From NCBI GenBank assembly GCA_977006965.1, contig OZ345379.1, forward strand, positions 186,001 through 250,000: a stretch of 64,000 bases of DNA, read 5' to 3'. Made by a program: the position numbers and the translations under genes. Position 1 is the first letter of the stretch, and every line of letters starts with the position of its first letter. The notes beneath the pieces were generated by a model. It was not told the origin of the DNA and made no database searches. It saw only the letters and a list, made by a program, of their open reading frames with translations. Below, in pieces: positions 1 through 10,637 of this stretch. The DNA comes from Phymatolithon calcareum (taxonomy: Eukaryota; Rhodophyta; Florideophyceae; Hapalidiales).

Positions 1-800
1 TCCAAAGTCGTACTGAACCGCCAGTTGCCTGTGTTTCAATTGTGGAAATTTAAGTATTGCAGGGAGTTCTCTTGTCTTGTCGTACGGAATTTTCCTCTTT
101 CTCTTCGATTCAAGGCTCTCTCCTTCCTTTGTCAGGAATGTTGATCGAAGTGCTTCTGCAAGTTGGTTCGCTATTATGTGCTTCATCGCTTCATCAAACG
201 GTTCTCTGGTTTCCATTGCTGCGATGTCATTACTTGTGGCTTGGAGCTCTTCTGAGTTTCTTTTCTCTGGCGGTTTCTCTAGGAACTTTCCTTCTTTCGC
301 CATGGTCCTTCTCAACATCTTGAAAGCTAGTATTTCCCGTCGATGGGAAGCAGCTTGGATTCGACATAGTAGAAGAAGTCTATCCGTCTTTCCTCGAGCC
401 AGTGGCCAGAAGACTTGTCTGAAAAACGTTTGTTCAACTTCCTTGACGGCGCTCTGAACGTTTTCTGTCCACGGTGTCAAGTGCATAGCGTAACTCCCAA
501 CGTGGCTGGATTAATGCCTTGTACACCTGGATGCACTTATGTGTACCAATTCCCTTCTTGAATACCCCTAGTGCATGGAGCTCGTACAGAGCGGTCTTTG
601 CCTTCTTGAGGCGTTGCAACATCAATGTATCTGTAACCCCCTCCGGTCCTAGGGATACTCCGCGGTAGGTGACTTCCGGGACATGTGCGAGGACCTTATT
701 AGCCAGCTGGAATGTCACGCCCGACGTCTCATCCGATTCAAGTATCTCGCTTTTTCCTTGCTTCGTGTTCCATGCCATCCCGCGTTCTTGGGCCCATTGA
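1..800 (-). mobile_element. 5'-truncated non-LTR retrotransposon, runs off left edge
   Basis: The minus strand encodes the C-terminal half of the same reverse-transcriptase polyprotein found at 6993-9280 and 1142-1913. The stretch from about 778 down to 507 aligns with the segment carrying VPEVTY and VFKKG. A frameshift near 507 follows PRWE, and homology continues in another frame to position 1 (KMLRRTMAK, KHRQLAVQY). It is closer to the subfamily at 9451-10153 than to that at 6785-9280. The upstream boundary near 800 is approximate, because the left target duplication would lie outside the window. It is a dead fragment. Confidence 0.75.
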
Positions 801-1127
801 GTGGCTTTGTCTGGACAGTATCAACTGCCATTTCCAGCATCTATTTTTGCATATGGGAAAGTCGTTGTTTGGGCATTAAGTTTGAAATATCCTTGAGGGC
901 TTCATCTATTTCGGAATCTTCGTTTCTTGCTTGCTCTAGCCAAGAGTATGGGAAGCGGTAAAATAACCAGTGCGTACAAAGAAGCGTGTGCTTCTCTTTT
1001 TTGAGGGTGAGAAATGGTGGTAGCTCGTTCTTGATGGGCTGACTAGGGCGCTGGCCCTCCCGTCCAGCGGCTTTAGGAGCAGAAATCGCGAGGAAACAAA
1101 AAACTGCATCAATTTCTCCACTCGAGA

Positions 1128-1141
1128 ATTCAATTTTGGCA
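1128..1141. repeat. 14-bp target-site duplication, copy 1 of 4
   Basis: The sequence ATTCAATTTTGGCA lies at the 5' junction of the first retrotransposon insertion. Identical copies occur at 2121-2134, 2688-2701 and 3147-3160. On minus it encodes part of LPKLN of the interrupted host gene, so it is host sequence and not part of the element. Confidence 0.93.
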
Positions 1142-2120
1142 GGGAGTGTTCAAGAAAGGGCTGAGTATACAGAAGTGTATTCAGATATACAAGGCACTAG
1201 TACAGCCACGCTGGGAGAACGCAATGCACTTAACGCCCTGGACAGAAGACGTACAAAATGCCGTCAAGGAAGTAGAAGCTACATTCTTCAATCAAGTATT
1301 CGGGCCATTGGCCCGAGGAAGGACGGATAGGCTCCGTCTCCTGTGCCGGATCCAGGCGGCCGCACATCGACGAGAAATGTTGGCCTTCAAAATGCTGAGA
1401 AGGAACAAGGCGAAAGAACGTATGTATTCAAATGAAGTGCCCGAAAGAAGAAACAACCATGAATGGCAGTACACGAGGAAAGATATCGCCGCGATGGAAA
1501 CCAGAGAGCCGTTCGGTGAAGCTGTAAAGCATATCCAAGCAAACCAATCTTCGCAAGCACTTCGATCGAAATTTCTGGAAATGGAAGGAGACCGCCTAGA
1601 ATCGAAGCGGAAAAGAAAGATACCATACGACAAAACAAGAGAATTGCCAGCAATCTTCAAGTTCCCCAAGGTGAAGCACAGACAACTCGCGCTGCAGTAT
1701 GCCTGTGGCAGATTCCCACTGGTGTCAACAACAAGTATGACTGAAGAATTCGGCACAAGAGCCAGAGAACATATGGAGACCCTTGAACGCACGCTAGCAG
1801 GGTACGAACTCGAAGGAGAAAAACGACTGGAAACAGAAAAGGCGCTAGATGAGCTCTTACTATTTAGCAAGACACTCATAGAACGCATGGAGAACGAAGA
1901 AGGCCTGTATTAATCCGCAGAATGCAAGGCAAAAAGTGGTCGAGTCCAAGCCCCAACAATCCCGTAGAGGACTGAGATAGGACTACTTTGAGTCCTGAGT
2001 TTTCCCGTCTGCCATTCTGGTGGACGTTTTGTGAGCTACACAAAGGTAGGTAGCACCAGAGGAAGCCTTGCCCATATCTTCGGAAGTCTGTGGGGCTTTT
2101 AAATAAACTTGAAAGGAAAA
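1142..2120 (+). mobile_element. 5'-truncated non-LTR retrotransposon, insertion 1
   Basis: The element starts inside the reverse-transcriptase polyprotein at the VFKKG position and keeps an intact reading frame to the stop at 1911-1913 (ending ENEEGLY). The coding part is the post-RT C-terminal region, with no palm motifs. A 3' UTR of about 200 nt follows, ending in an AAATAAA-like stretch and a short A-rich tail. It is flanked on both sides by ATTCAATTTTGGCA (1128-1141 and 2121-2134), so it is a complete 5'-truncated insertion. It sits antisense within host pseudogene copy A. Confidence 0.88.
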
Positions 2121-2134
2121 ATTCAATTTTGGCA

Positions 2135-2687
2135 AAAAGACTGCTTTAACAGGAAGCAGGCGCACTGGCAGGAGCAACGCAGTAGCCTTCGTGACACCTA
2201 TGAGAGGATACATTGCGCGGAGCAAACAGCCGAGGAGCGAGCACGGCGGCGGAAGTGGAGAAGACGTGCAAAACCGAGCAAGAAGTCGGTTTCCAGAGAA
2301 TACCTAAAATGCCGCTGCCGGCAGAGCGTCTACAGAGACGATGTCAATGCCCTTATTCAATAGGGACTTACGCGATTACCGCGCCACGTGCCAGGCGCGG
2401 TTACGACATGCTATCTGATCAGCTGTCAAACGAGCTCGGTGCACTGATCACCGAGCTGCAAAATGTGGCGCAATGAACACACAATGACGCCTCGCTACCG
2501 GGGGTCGTCTACAGCGAACAATACGGGAGTTCTGCAATTTAGATGGGATATCTGAGATCCTAAGTTTTTCCGCCCGCCCCTCTGGCGGTGCGTTTTCGTA
2601 AGCTACACAAAGGTAGGTAGCAACTGAGGAAGCCTTGCCCATATCTTCGGAAGTCTGTGGGACTTTTAAATAAACTTTGCTAAAAAA
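2135..2687 (+). mobile_element. retroelement sharing only the LINE 3' tail, insertion 2
   Basis: It lies between two copies of the 14-bp duplication. Only about the last 140 nt (from near 2545) resemble the 3' UTR of the neighbouring non-LTR elements, including AAGCTACACAAAGGTAGG and the final TTTTAAATAAACTT. The upstream 400 nt are unrelated to the RT region. They contain short open frames with an Arg/Lys-rich stretch (about 2215-2300) and a frame ending at 2476. This could be a nonautonomous element using the LINE tail, or the ORF1 or 5' region of a related subfamily carried by internal deletion. Confidence 0.75.
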
Positions 2688-2701
2688 ATTCAATTTTGGC
2701 A

Positions 2702-3146
2702 AGACAGACAACTCGCACTGCAGTATGCCTGCGGAAGATTCCCACAGGTGTCAACAACAAGTATGACTGAAGAATTCGGCACAAGAGCCAGAGAACATAT
2801 GGAGACCCTTGAAAGCACGCTAGCAGGGTACGACCTAGAAGGAGAAAAACGACTAGAAGCAGAAAAGGCGCTAGATGAGCTCTTACTATTTAGCAAGACA
2901 CTCATAGAACGCATGGAGAACGAAGAAGGCCTGTATTGATTCGTATAAGGCAAGGCAAAAAGCGGTCGAGTCCAAGCACCAGCAATCCTGTAGAGGACTG
3001 AGATAGGATTACTTTGAATCCTGAGTTTTCCCGTCCGCGATTCTAGTGGGCGTTTCGTGAGCTGCACAAAGGTAGGTAGCATCAGAGGAAGCCTCGCCCA
3101 TATCTTCGGAAGTCTGTGGGGCTTTTAAATAAACTTGAATAAAAAA
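2702..3146 (+). mobile_element. 5'-truncated non-LTR retrotransposon, insertion 3
   Basis: Starts within the C-terminal coding region at RQLALQYACGRF and runs in frame to the stop at 2937-2939, then through the shared 3' UTR to an A-rich tail. The 14-bp duplication flanks it at 2688-2701 and 3147-3160. Its coding sequence is nearly identical to the matching part of 6993-7250, so the two are close relatives. Confidence 0.88.
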
Positions 3147-4289
3147 ATTCAATTTTGGCAACACCAACGTCACACGAACTTTCATCAAGCCCCTAGCCTT
3201 CTGCAACATCTCATTCTTAACCCAATTGTTCTCTAATTCGTTTACCAACTGGTGAGGCTTTACCTCGGTAAAGCCTCCATCCTTGAGAGAATCCATGGCA
3301 AGCAGAGATCCGAGCTGCATTCTCACAAGAACCTTCGAAGCCTCGCCAGAAACCATAGATTTGTCCATTTGCTCGGCACGCTTCGCGTCATTAACTTCAA
3401 CTTCAAGCGGAACAAAGAATCCAAGCTCCTAACAAGCCTCCACCACATCCACCGTCATTTTCCCAAACAGATTCGCTATGGTCCTTGTTTTGAGAGCCTC
3501 GTTACTTCCAGCCGGAGGCACTTTTAGAAAGTACGTTCCCTTGTTCGAATTGAAAACCAGGATGCTCGACGTCTCAATCACGCGCATCACGGATACTTTG
3601 CCGTCGGCTTGCCCGCCGTCCTTGCGCACGCGAACCTCCATCCAATTGCTACCCTTTGCAAACCATCTCGATTGGTTCTGAGGTTGCCGTAGCATCTTCA
3701 TGTTTCTTTCAACATTGTGCCGCATATGCACAGTTAGCTTAAGAATGAACTCAAGGCTTTCGTTATATTTGTCAGGGATGGACATAGCTTTTACGAAGTC
3801 GGAATCTTTCCGTTTGAAAATTTTCAAGACTGCGATGCTTGATATATCGATGTTAGAGTCCACAAGCGTGAGCTGCATATACCCGAGTACTTCTTGTCCC
3901 CGTTCCAGTCCCCCACTACTCCGACCCCGATTCACACTGTGCCCGACAATGGGAGTGAGCGGCGTGAGACATCGGTTCAATATATCAAGGCCAATTAGCT
4001 CCTGAAAGCCATCAACGCTGTGGTTCAGATTGATCGGGGAGCATGAATTATACTCGAAGTGTGGTAGAGGTCCCACTGGAGATCTTCGTCCACAATCAGT
4101 AAGCGTGATCCATTCTTGTTCAATATAAGAAGACGAAGTAATCGCGCTACATATTAGAAGGAATACGTGAGTTGACTTCGCCGAGAGAAACTGCTTGCCC
4201 CAAGCATGGCCTGCTTGCCGATTTTAATTCTGGAGGTTACGCAACGAAATGTCTGCTCAAATTATCATAACCATGCGCATCTGGTCGCC

Positions 4290-5266
4290 TACCGATGTCG
4301 GCAGGGTTGCGACATGCCGTTAACCATGTGGTGGGCGAGGGTGGCCAGTGGGATTTGCCATACTTCGAGTACGATCCATGCTTCCCGATCAATCTGAATC
4401 GCTGCGTTCATGACTTCCAGCAGCCACTTGGCCTTGATCCATCGATCCATTATCTCTCGCCGCTAACCCCCATTGTCAACCAACCTGGGTCGCGGTTGCG
4501 GGGATTCGAAATGGCGACAAGATATGATCAAGTATATGCACATCATGCTTGTGGACTTCAACATCGATATGTCAACGATCACCGTCCCAGAAAATTTCAA
4601 ATGGTAAAAGCTATGTTTTTCCTTGACAAGTACGATGAAAGCTTAGAATTCCTTCTTACGCTTTCTGTGCAAGTGCTGGACAATGATGAATGGATCACGC
4701 AGATGCTATGGCACCCCAGCACCAAGCGGGATGATCTGCAAAGACTAGCAAATGGATGGAGACGAGAGTGCACAAGGATGGCGGACAATTCGTGCGCCGA
4801 GTAGCAAGCCTCCTAGTCGTTAATTCTGGCAAGGGATAAGTAATTTCTAAAGACTCCTCCTGCTGCAAGCAACGAGGTTCTCAAAACGAGGACCATAAAG
4901 AAGTTCATTAAGGATATAACTGTAGATGTGGTGGACTCTTGTGATGAGCTTAGATGGTTTTTGTCGCGCGAAGTTGGAGTTTATGACGAGAAGCGCGCCG
5001 AGAAAATGGACAAGTCTATGGTTCTTCGTGCGGCTTTTATTGTTCTTGCGGGGGTGCAGCTGGGCTTTCTGCATGTGATGGAATCTCTCAAGAATGGATG
5101 TTTTACTGCGCTAGAACCTCACGAATTGGTGAAGGAAGTAGACAACAAATGGGTTAAGAATGAGATGTTTAATAAGGCTAGGGTCTCAATGAAAGTCCGT
5201 GTTCCAGTTGTTTTGCCGAAATTGAAGGCTCGACGGCAGAGTGCTATGAATTGGCAAGACCTTTAG
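4290..5266 (+). pseudogene. NUDIX/APH-like hypothetical protein, copy B
   Basis: Second copy of the family, head to head with copy A and about 150 bp from its start. An open frame of about 169 codons (4295-4804) carries GGQWDLPYFEYD and KYDESLEFLL. Deletions or a frameshift near 4800 remove or shift the RVIETSSIL region. Homology resumes in another frame from about 4850 (EVLKTRTI, DELRWFLSREVGVYD, MDKSMVL) and stops being recognisable after VVLPKLKA near 5235. A frame ending at 5266 covers this second half. It is not a functional gene as it stands. Confidence 0.6.
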
Positions 5267-6770
5267 CTCCAGCTTCTCAGTGCTTACATTGTGGCACGCT
5301 GTATTGAGAAAAGCATGCCTGGTATATATTGCCTAGTGAAGTCGTCAATATACAGGCCTACTTCATTAATTGTATCGTGAGAGTAATTATGCCTCTTGAG
5401 TAAGAAACGATTGATGAAGTAATTAACATAGGTCCTGATCTCAGCGTGACTTTCTTTTGTTCACAGTCGACTCTTTGGGAAAACTCCTGTCCTTTGAAGC
5501 GCAACAGAGATGACTTGCAGTGCTCCATGCTTCAAGTTGGGAGTGTTGCTGCGCGAGGTGAACGCCTCGGGTCCACAACTTGTGAGGGCCACTCTTGCCG
5601 TGGACGGGCTCAGTGTGCGTGTTCTTCTTCACCGACCTCGACTTCGTATATCGCGGTGCTTGCAGCTGCCTCCTGGGAATTTGCAGCCACGCGCTGGAAG
5701 CACAGTGGAGCCTATGTTCTGTAGAAAGCGAACTGTCAATGGTCATGGCATTCAAGTGAAATGCATATGGCGCCCCCATGTCTTTCAAATCATGCATAGA
5801 ACGTGAGCTCGTTGTGAATGACAGTTTTCTCGCTGCACTTCATTCCGACGCTGGTAAAGATTCGTACAATAAAAATATCAATATTGTCGATGTGGACGCG
5901 TTGTGAGGCTTTGATTTATAGCATTTGGATGTCCTCGCAGTTGACATTTTCCAATAATGAATGCATGGGATCTGTTTTTCACGTCAGTGCAAACTGTGGA
6001 GCTCAGAATATTCTGTGCGAAAGAAACGGAAATCTAGAACTTCGACAGAGTCGTGAGATGTTAACAGGAAATGGTTCGAAAGAGTCGCTCTTTAACCGGA
6101 AGAAAGGAAGATGCACCGAGGACTATTCATAGCGACGCGCATTGTCTTTCATCGAAGTGGGAGGTCGTGTCTGGAGCTGCAGGAAGAATTTCAGAACGAA
6201 AAGAGGACGCTCCGCATGAATTTGACAGAGCCACTGTCTTGTGGTTTCAGGCACTCTTAAAATATCAGCAAAAACAAGACGCATAGTACCGGTTCCTACC
6301 CTTCATCGCGACCCATTTACATAGCGCAAGAGATAACGTAATCACATGTCGTCCCTGACAACAGTTCGATCACGAGTAGCTTTTTCTAGCTGGGTCACAA
6401 ATGTTGCACCGGGCCTTGTGCAAGTTCACCCGCAGCTACAGTGAACCGTCATGTGATGGGTGTGTGAATGCCGGCATTCCGAATTGTCATTGTCGTCGTA
6501 GTGACAGACTGGAAATGAAGATTGTGTTGAGCCCTGCGAAAGTTCCACCGTAAATCTCCCCAATGTTACTGGAGGTATTCGGAAAAGATCAGAGGCCCCC
6601 GACGACGTGGTTCTTCCAGACGCATCTTTTTAGCGCCCCTGGATAAAAGGTTCATTGACACGTTTGGCAATGGCTAGTTTCTCGGGTTAGAAGTTAGCCG
6701 ACGGTATTCTTTGCAACATCATGCTGAGTACTGATATAAAATACTTTGTTTGCTTTTGACAACAAGAAGG
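5267..6770. other. gene-free stretch
   Basis: Only short overlapping frames with no recognisable motif. Frames at 5441-5806 on both strands are open over the same bases, which points to chance. No repeat or hairpin stood out. Confidence 0.4.
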
Positions 6771-6784
6771 AGCATCGCGACAGT
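6771..6784. repeat. 14-bp target-site duplication, 3' side of element 6785-9280
   Basis: AGCATCGCGACAGT recurs exactly at 9281-9294. Because the element is on minus, this copy flanks its 3' end. Confidence 0.93.
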
Positions 6785-9280
6785 TTTTCTTATTCAAGTT
6801 TATTTAAAAGCCCCACAGACTTCCGAAGATATGGGCGAGGCTTCCTCTGATGCTACCTACCTTTGTGCAGCTCACGAAACGCCCACTAGAATCGCGGACG
6901 GGAAAACTCAGGATTCAAAGTAATCCTATCTCAGTCCTCTACAGGATTGCTGGTGCTTGGACTCGACCGCTTTTTGCATTGCCTTATACGAATCAATACA
7001 GGCCTTCTTCGTTCTCCATGCGTTCTATGAGTGTCTTGCTAAATAGTAAGAGCTCATCTAGCGCCTTTTCTGCTTCTAGTCGTTTTTCTCCTTCTAGGTC
7101 GTACCCTGCTAGCGTGCTTTCAAGGGTCTCCATATGTTCTCTGGCTCTTGTGCCGAATTCTTCGGCCATACTTGTTGTTGACACCTGTGGGAATCTTCCG
7201 CAGGCATATTGCAGTGCGAGTTGTCTGTGCTTCACTTTGGGGAACTTGTGTATTTCTGGCAATTCACTTGTCTTATCGTATGGAATCTTCCTTTTCCGCT
7301 CGATTCTAGGCGGTCTCCTTCCATTGCCAGAAATTTAGATCGAAGTGTTTGTGAAAACTGGTTTGTTTGGATATGCTTTACAGCTTCACCAAACGGCTCT
7401 CTGGTTTCCATCGCGGCGATATCTTTCCTTGTGTACTGCAATTCATGGTTGTTTCTGCTTTCGGGCACTTCATTTGGATACATACGTTCCTTCTCCTTGT
7501 TCCTTCTCAGCATTTTGAAGGCTAAGATTTCTCGACGTTGTGGGGCCATCTGGATCCGGCACAGGAGACGGAGCCTGTCCGTCCTTCCTCGGGCCAGTGG
7601 CCCGAATACTTGATTAAAGAATGTTGCTTCTACTTCCTTGATGGAATTTTGTACGTCTTCTGACCAAGGCGTTAAGTGCATTGCGTACTCCCAGCGTAGC
7701 TGTACTAGCGCCTTGTATATCTGAATACACTTCTGTATACTTAACCCTTTCTTGAATACTCCCAGTGTACGCAATTCGTACACGGCCGTCCTTGCTTTCT
7801 TTAGTCGTTGCATCATTAGCGTATCTATGACTCCTCCGGGGTCTAGGGATACTCTAAGATATGTGACCTCTGGAACGTGTGCCAAAACCTTGTTCGCGAG
7901 CTTGAATGTCTTGCCCAATGTTTCCTCTGATTCGAGGACTTCGCTTTTCCCTTGTTTAGTGTTCCACGTCATCTCTCGCTCTTGTGCCCATTGGGTAGCT
8001 ATATCCAATAGTCCTTGCAATGCAGCGGGGGATTTCGCAGAGAGAAGAACATCGTCTGCAAAAAGGATAGCCGGAACTTAAACCCAGGTTTTTGATGCTC
8101 GGCTCATTCGCTCGGCGAATTCATCCATGAAGATGTTGTAGAGGCTTGGACTGAGAGGGGACCCTTGCGGGACCCCCCTGTCCACTAGAAACCATTTTCT
8201 GTTTGCATCACCAATTGTTGCTATCCAGGATAGTGTCAAGAACGCTTCGACCATTGCGCAGATCTCCTTGGGTAGTACTTGTCTCAATCTGTTCACCAAG
8301 TGTGCTCTCGGTACTGTGTCGTAGGCAGCCTTAAGGTCCAATACTGCTACGCATCTCTGATCCTCTTTTAGTAGCTCAGTAGCTCTTAGGATGGAAAGTT
8401 CAGTGATCTTCCCCTTTTGGAACCCAAGCTGATACCAGTGGTTTGAGTATACTGTGCGCAGCTTCACATCGATAGCTGTCTCTATAATTTTCCTTGGGTG
8501 GCTCAGCAGGGAAATCGGTCGGTAGTTTCCGGGGTCCTCGTGCTCCCCCTTCTTGTGTGTTGGGACGAGGAGCGCTTTCTGCCAGTGCAGAGGCGTATTT
8601 CCACACCTCCCGCATGCCTCCCACAAGGCTGTAAGCACTTCAGCGTTGAGCGGTATATCGACTTTTAGCATTTCAGCCTTCACCTCGTCTAAGCACGGTG
8701 CCTTTCCGTTTGGTGCTTTTCGGATAGCCGCTTCAATTTTTGTCCTCATGTCGTCCGGGCAGGAGAATTTTCTTAGTCCCGGTTGCCACTTTTCGGTGCT
8801 ATGGCATGTCGCCGAGATGTGGGCTGAGAATTTAGCGCAATTCATGGGGCTTCCTGTCATCTTGTTTCGTAGCGTTCTTCTTCGAATTTTCTTTTTCATC
8901 TTGGCACGTTGCTTCAAGGCCGCTTGTCCATCTTTCTCCTCGAGCTCGGCAATATATACTTGATACTGCTCTTTCTTCTTCTTGTTCACCAAGTTTCTGA
9001 TTTGGTACTTACACTCGTGGTAACGACCCCAGTCTTCCGGTGAGTGGGATGTTCTTGCTTTCCGGTAGAGTTTCTTTCGCTTCAGTGCCATTTTGTCGAG
9101 CTCTGTATTCCAGAATGACTTGTAGCGTGCCGGGATGCGTTTTCTGGTTCTCCACGGATCACACCAGGTTTTAACAAGTCTCTTGTACACCTGGTGTAGA
9201 TCTCTTGCATTGCTGCACTTTTTGAGGCTGTCTATGATTCCTGGCATGCCTTCGTGATACTTGCGAAGCGCGGCTTCTTT
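6785..9280 (-). mobile_element. non-LTR retrotransposon with reverse transcriptase, 5'-truncated and broken
   Basis: This is the longest family member, 2,496 bp between 14-bp duplications. On minus, the frame from 9280 to 8081 holds the RT core: a conserved NGKAPCLDEV block, NYRPISLL, VAVLDLKAAYDTV (first palm aspartate) and GVPQGSPLSP. An in-frame TAA at 8078-8080 precedes ILFADDV, the catalytic FADD box (about 8051-8062), which stays in frame through to about 7305. There, loss of one base relative to the 1142-1913 copy (AAGCGG versus AGCGG) shifts the frame. The rest, from KFPKVKHRQL to ENEEGLY, is at 7262-6993. The 3' UTR and A-rich tail end at 6785. No endonuclease domain remains. An apparent start codon at 9343 lies in flanking DNA and is not part of the element. 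Confidence 0.93.
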
Positions 9281-9294
9281 AGCATCGCGACAGT
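9281..9294. repeat. 14-bp target-site duplication, 5' side of element 6785-9280
   Basis: AGCATCGCGACAGT, identical to 6771-6784. It fixes the 5' truncation point of the retrotransposon. Confidence 0.93.
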
Positions 9295-9308
9295 GATATA
9301 TGCGCAAC

Positions 9309-9342
9309 TGTACAAGACGGCATCGCGTGCCGTCTTGGTACA
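9309..9342. repeat. short hairpin
   Basis: CAAGACGGCA and TGCCGTCTTG pair across a 5-nt TCGCG centre. It sits between two retrotransposon insertions. No function can be assigned. Confidence 0.6.
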
Positions 9343-9436
9343 CGAGTTGATCTCCACTCGAAGTATTGTAGTTTATTGTATACGTGGTTAGCTACAGAAC
9401 TGGAGGTTAAATGACACCATGATTCTTATTCTTTTC

Positions 9437-9450
9437 ACTTGCTCTCAATC
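9437..9450. repeat. 14-bp target-site duplication, 5' side of element 9451-10153
   Basis: ACTTGCTCTCAATC, repeated exactly at 10154-10167. Confidence 0.92.
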
Positions 9451-10153
9451 AGATGCTGAGAAGGACAATGGCGAAGAAAGAAAAGTTTCTGATGCAACCA
9501 CCAGAGAGAAGAAATTCAGAAGAGCTTCAAGCCACAAGTAACGACATCACATCGATGGAAACCAGAGAACCGTTTGATGAAGCGTTGAAGCACATATTAG
9601 CGAACCAATCTGCAGAAGAACTCCGATCAGCATTCCTGACAAAGGAAGGAGAGAGCCTTGAATCGAAGAGAAAGAGGAAAATTCCGTACGGCAAGACAAG
9701 AGAACTCCCTGCAATACTCAAATTTCCACAACTGAAACACAGGCAACTGGCGGTTCAGTACGCCTTTGGAAGATTTCCCCAAGTGTCTACCACACTGATG
9801 GCAGATAGATTCGGAAACAAAGTCAGACAGCACATGGAGACCCTGGATCGCAACTTGTCAGTCTATGAACTCAAGGAAGACGACAGAGCGGCAACTGAGA
9901 AGGCATTAGATGACCTTTTGCTCTTCAGCAAAAGCATGATCGAGAGTATGCAGCATGAAGAAGACCTGTACTGAAAGAAGAAGCGACGCCTCGAAACTGT
10001 TACGAAGAGCAATCAAAACAACCGAACACATGCTAAGGTCCCAGATAGAATGCCAGACATAAGAGTAGAGCCGCCCTAGCGAGGGCAGCACCTGAGGAAG
10101 CCCTGCCCGTATATTCGTATGACTGCGGGGCTTTAAAAAAATTGCAAAAAAAA
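9451..10153 (+). mobile_element. 5'-truncated non-LTR retrotransposon, second subfamily
   Basis: A 703-bp insertion beginning at KMLRRT in the C-terminal coding region, with an intact frame to the stop at 9972-9974 (ending MQHEEDLY). The 3' UTR is diverged from the other copies but keeps the pattern GAGGAAGCCCTGCCC, ATATTCG, GGGGCTTT, and then an A tract. The 14-bp duplications at 9437-9450 and 10154-10167 define it. The protein is about two-thirds identical by eye to the 6785-9280 subfamily and closer to the fragment at 1-800. Confidence 0.88.
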
Positions 10154-10167
10154 ACTTGCTCTCAATC
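10154..10167. repeat. 14-bp target-site duplication, 3' side of element 9451-10153
   Basis: ACTTGCTCTCAATC directly follows the A tract of the element. Its first A could belong to the tail, so the duplication is 13-14 bp. Confidence 0.9.
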
Positions 10168-10637
10168 CTACACTTTGTTCTTGATATCCACTTAGTCCAA
10201 CGCTTATGCAACACATTCATGGACACGTGGGAGGAAGCCGAATCCCAAGTCGAGGAAGCATCTCAGATACCACTGTGCAACTGCTGGCCGGCGATGAATA
10301 GGACACACAAATGCTACAGGGCATGGCGACGAACTGGGTAGTGACAAATTGGGTGAACGAAAAAGGCACGAAATTAACTTCAGACCAAGGAATAGTGAAG
10401 ATCTACGGGGCTAAGGACTTCAAACGCACATGTTCGCCGAGCGCAGCTTTCGTTGCACATGGTCGTTGTCTTCGCAACACCCGGGTCTGTTGAAACATTC
10501 TAGCTACGAGTGGGTTCTGCGAAGGCCTACTTCGATGCAAGTCAAAGGTTTTGTTTGAAGCCCTTAATAAGGCTCTTCCGACTGCGACGTTTACATCAAG
10601 CTAATGAAGAATGAGCGAGCACCAACTGCAATGTAAC
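10168..10637. other. gene-free stretch
   Basis: Flanking DNA between the last retrotransposon and the ARMC6-like gene. Only small frames with no recognisable feature. Confidence 0.4.

Larger units (their letters stand above)
810..4140 (-). pseudogene. NUDIX/APH-like hypothetical protein, copy A, split by three retrotransposon insertions
   Basis: Read on minus from about 4140, it shows LIVDED, then a frameshift near 4080, an open stretch 4076-3429, an in-frame TAG at 3429-3431, and homology on to VLPKLN at about 3161. The gene resumes beyond the insertions at 1127 with SRVEKL, matching AQVEKL in copy C at the right window edge, and fades near 810-936. The middle (RVIETSSILVF, YFLKVPP, then a hydrophobic helix and an MDKS..LVRMQL stretch) recalls bacterial proteins with an aminoglycoside-phosphotransferase-like kinase fold. 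The front part recalls their NUDIX-like half. That assignment is from remembered family patterns only. Three related copies in one window suggest a multicopy family. This copy cannot encode a full protein. Confidence 0.6.

Noticed and set aside
1128-3160. CRISPR-like array (regularly repeated 14-mer)
   Set aside because: Spacing is irregular (about 445-980 bp), intervals are retroelements, and the host is eukaryotic.
9281-9343. Start codon at 9343 for the RT protein
   Set aside because: The target duplication places the element's 5' end at 9280, so this ATG is flanking DNA and the protein is truncated.
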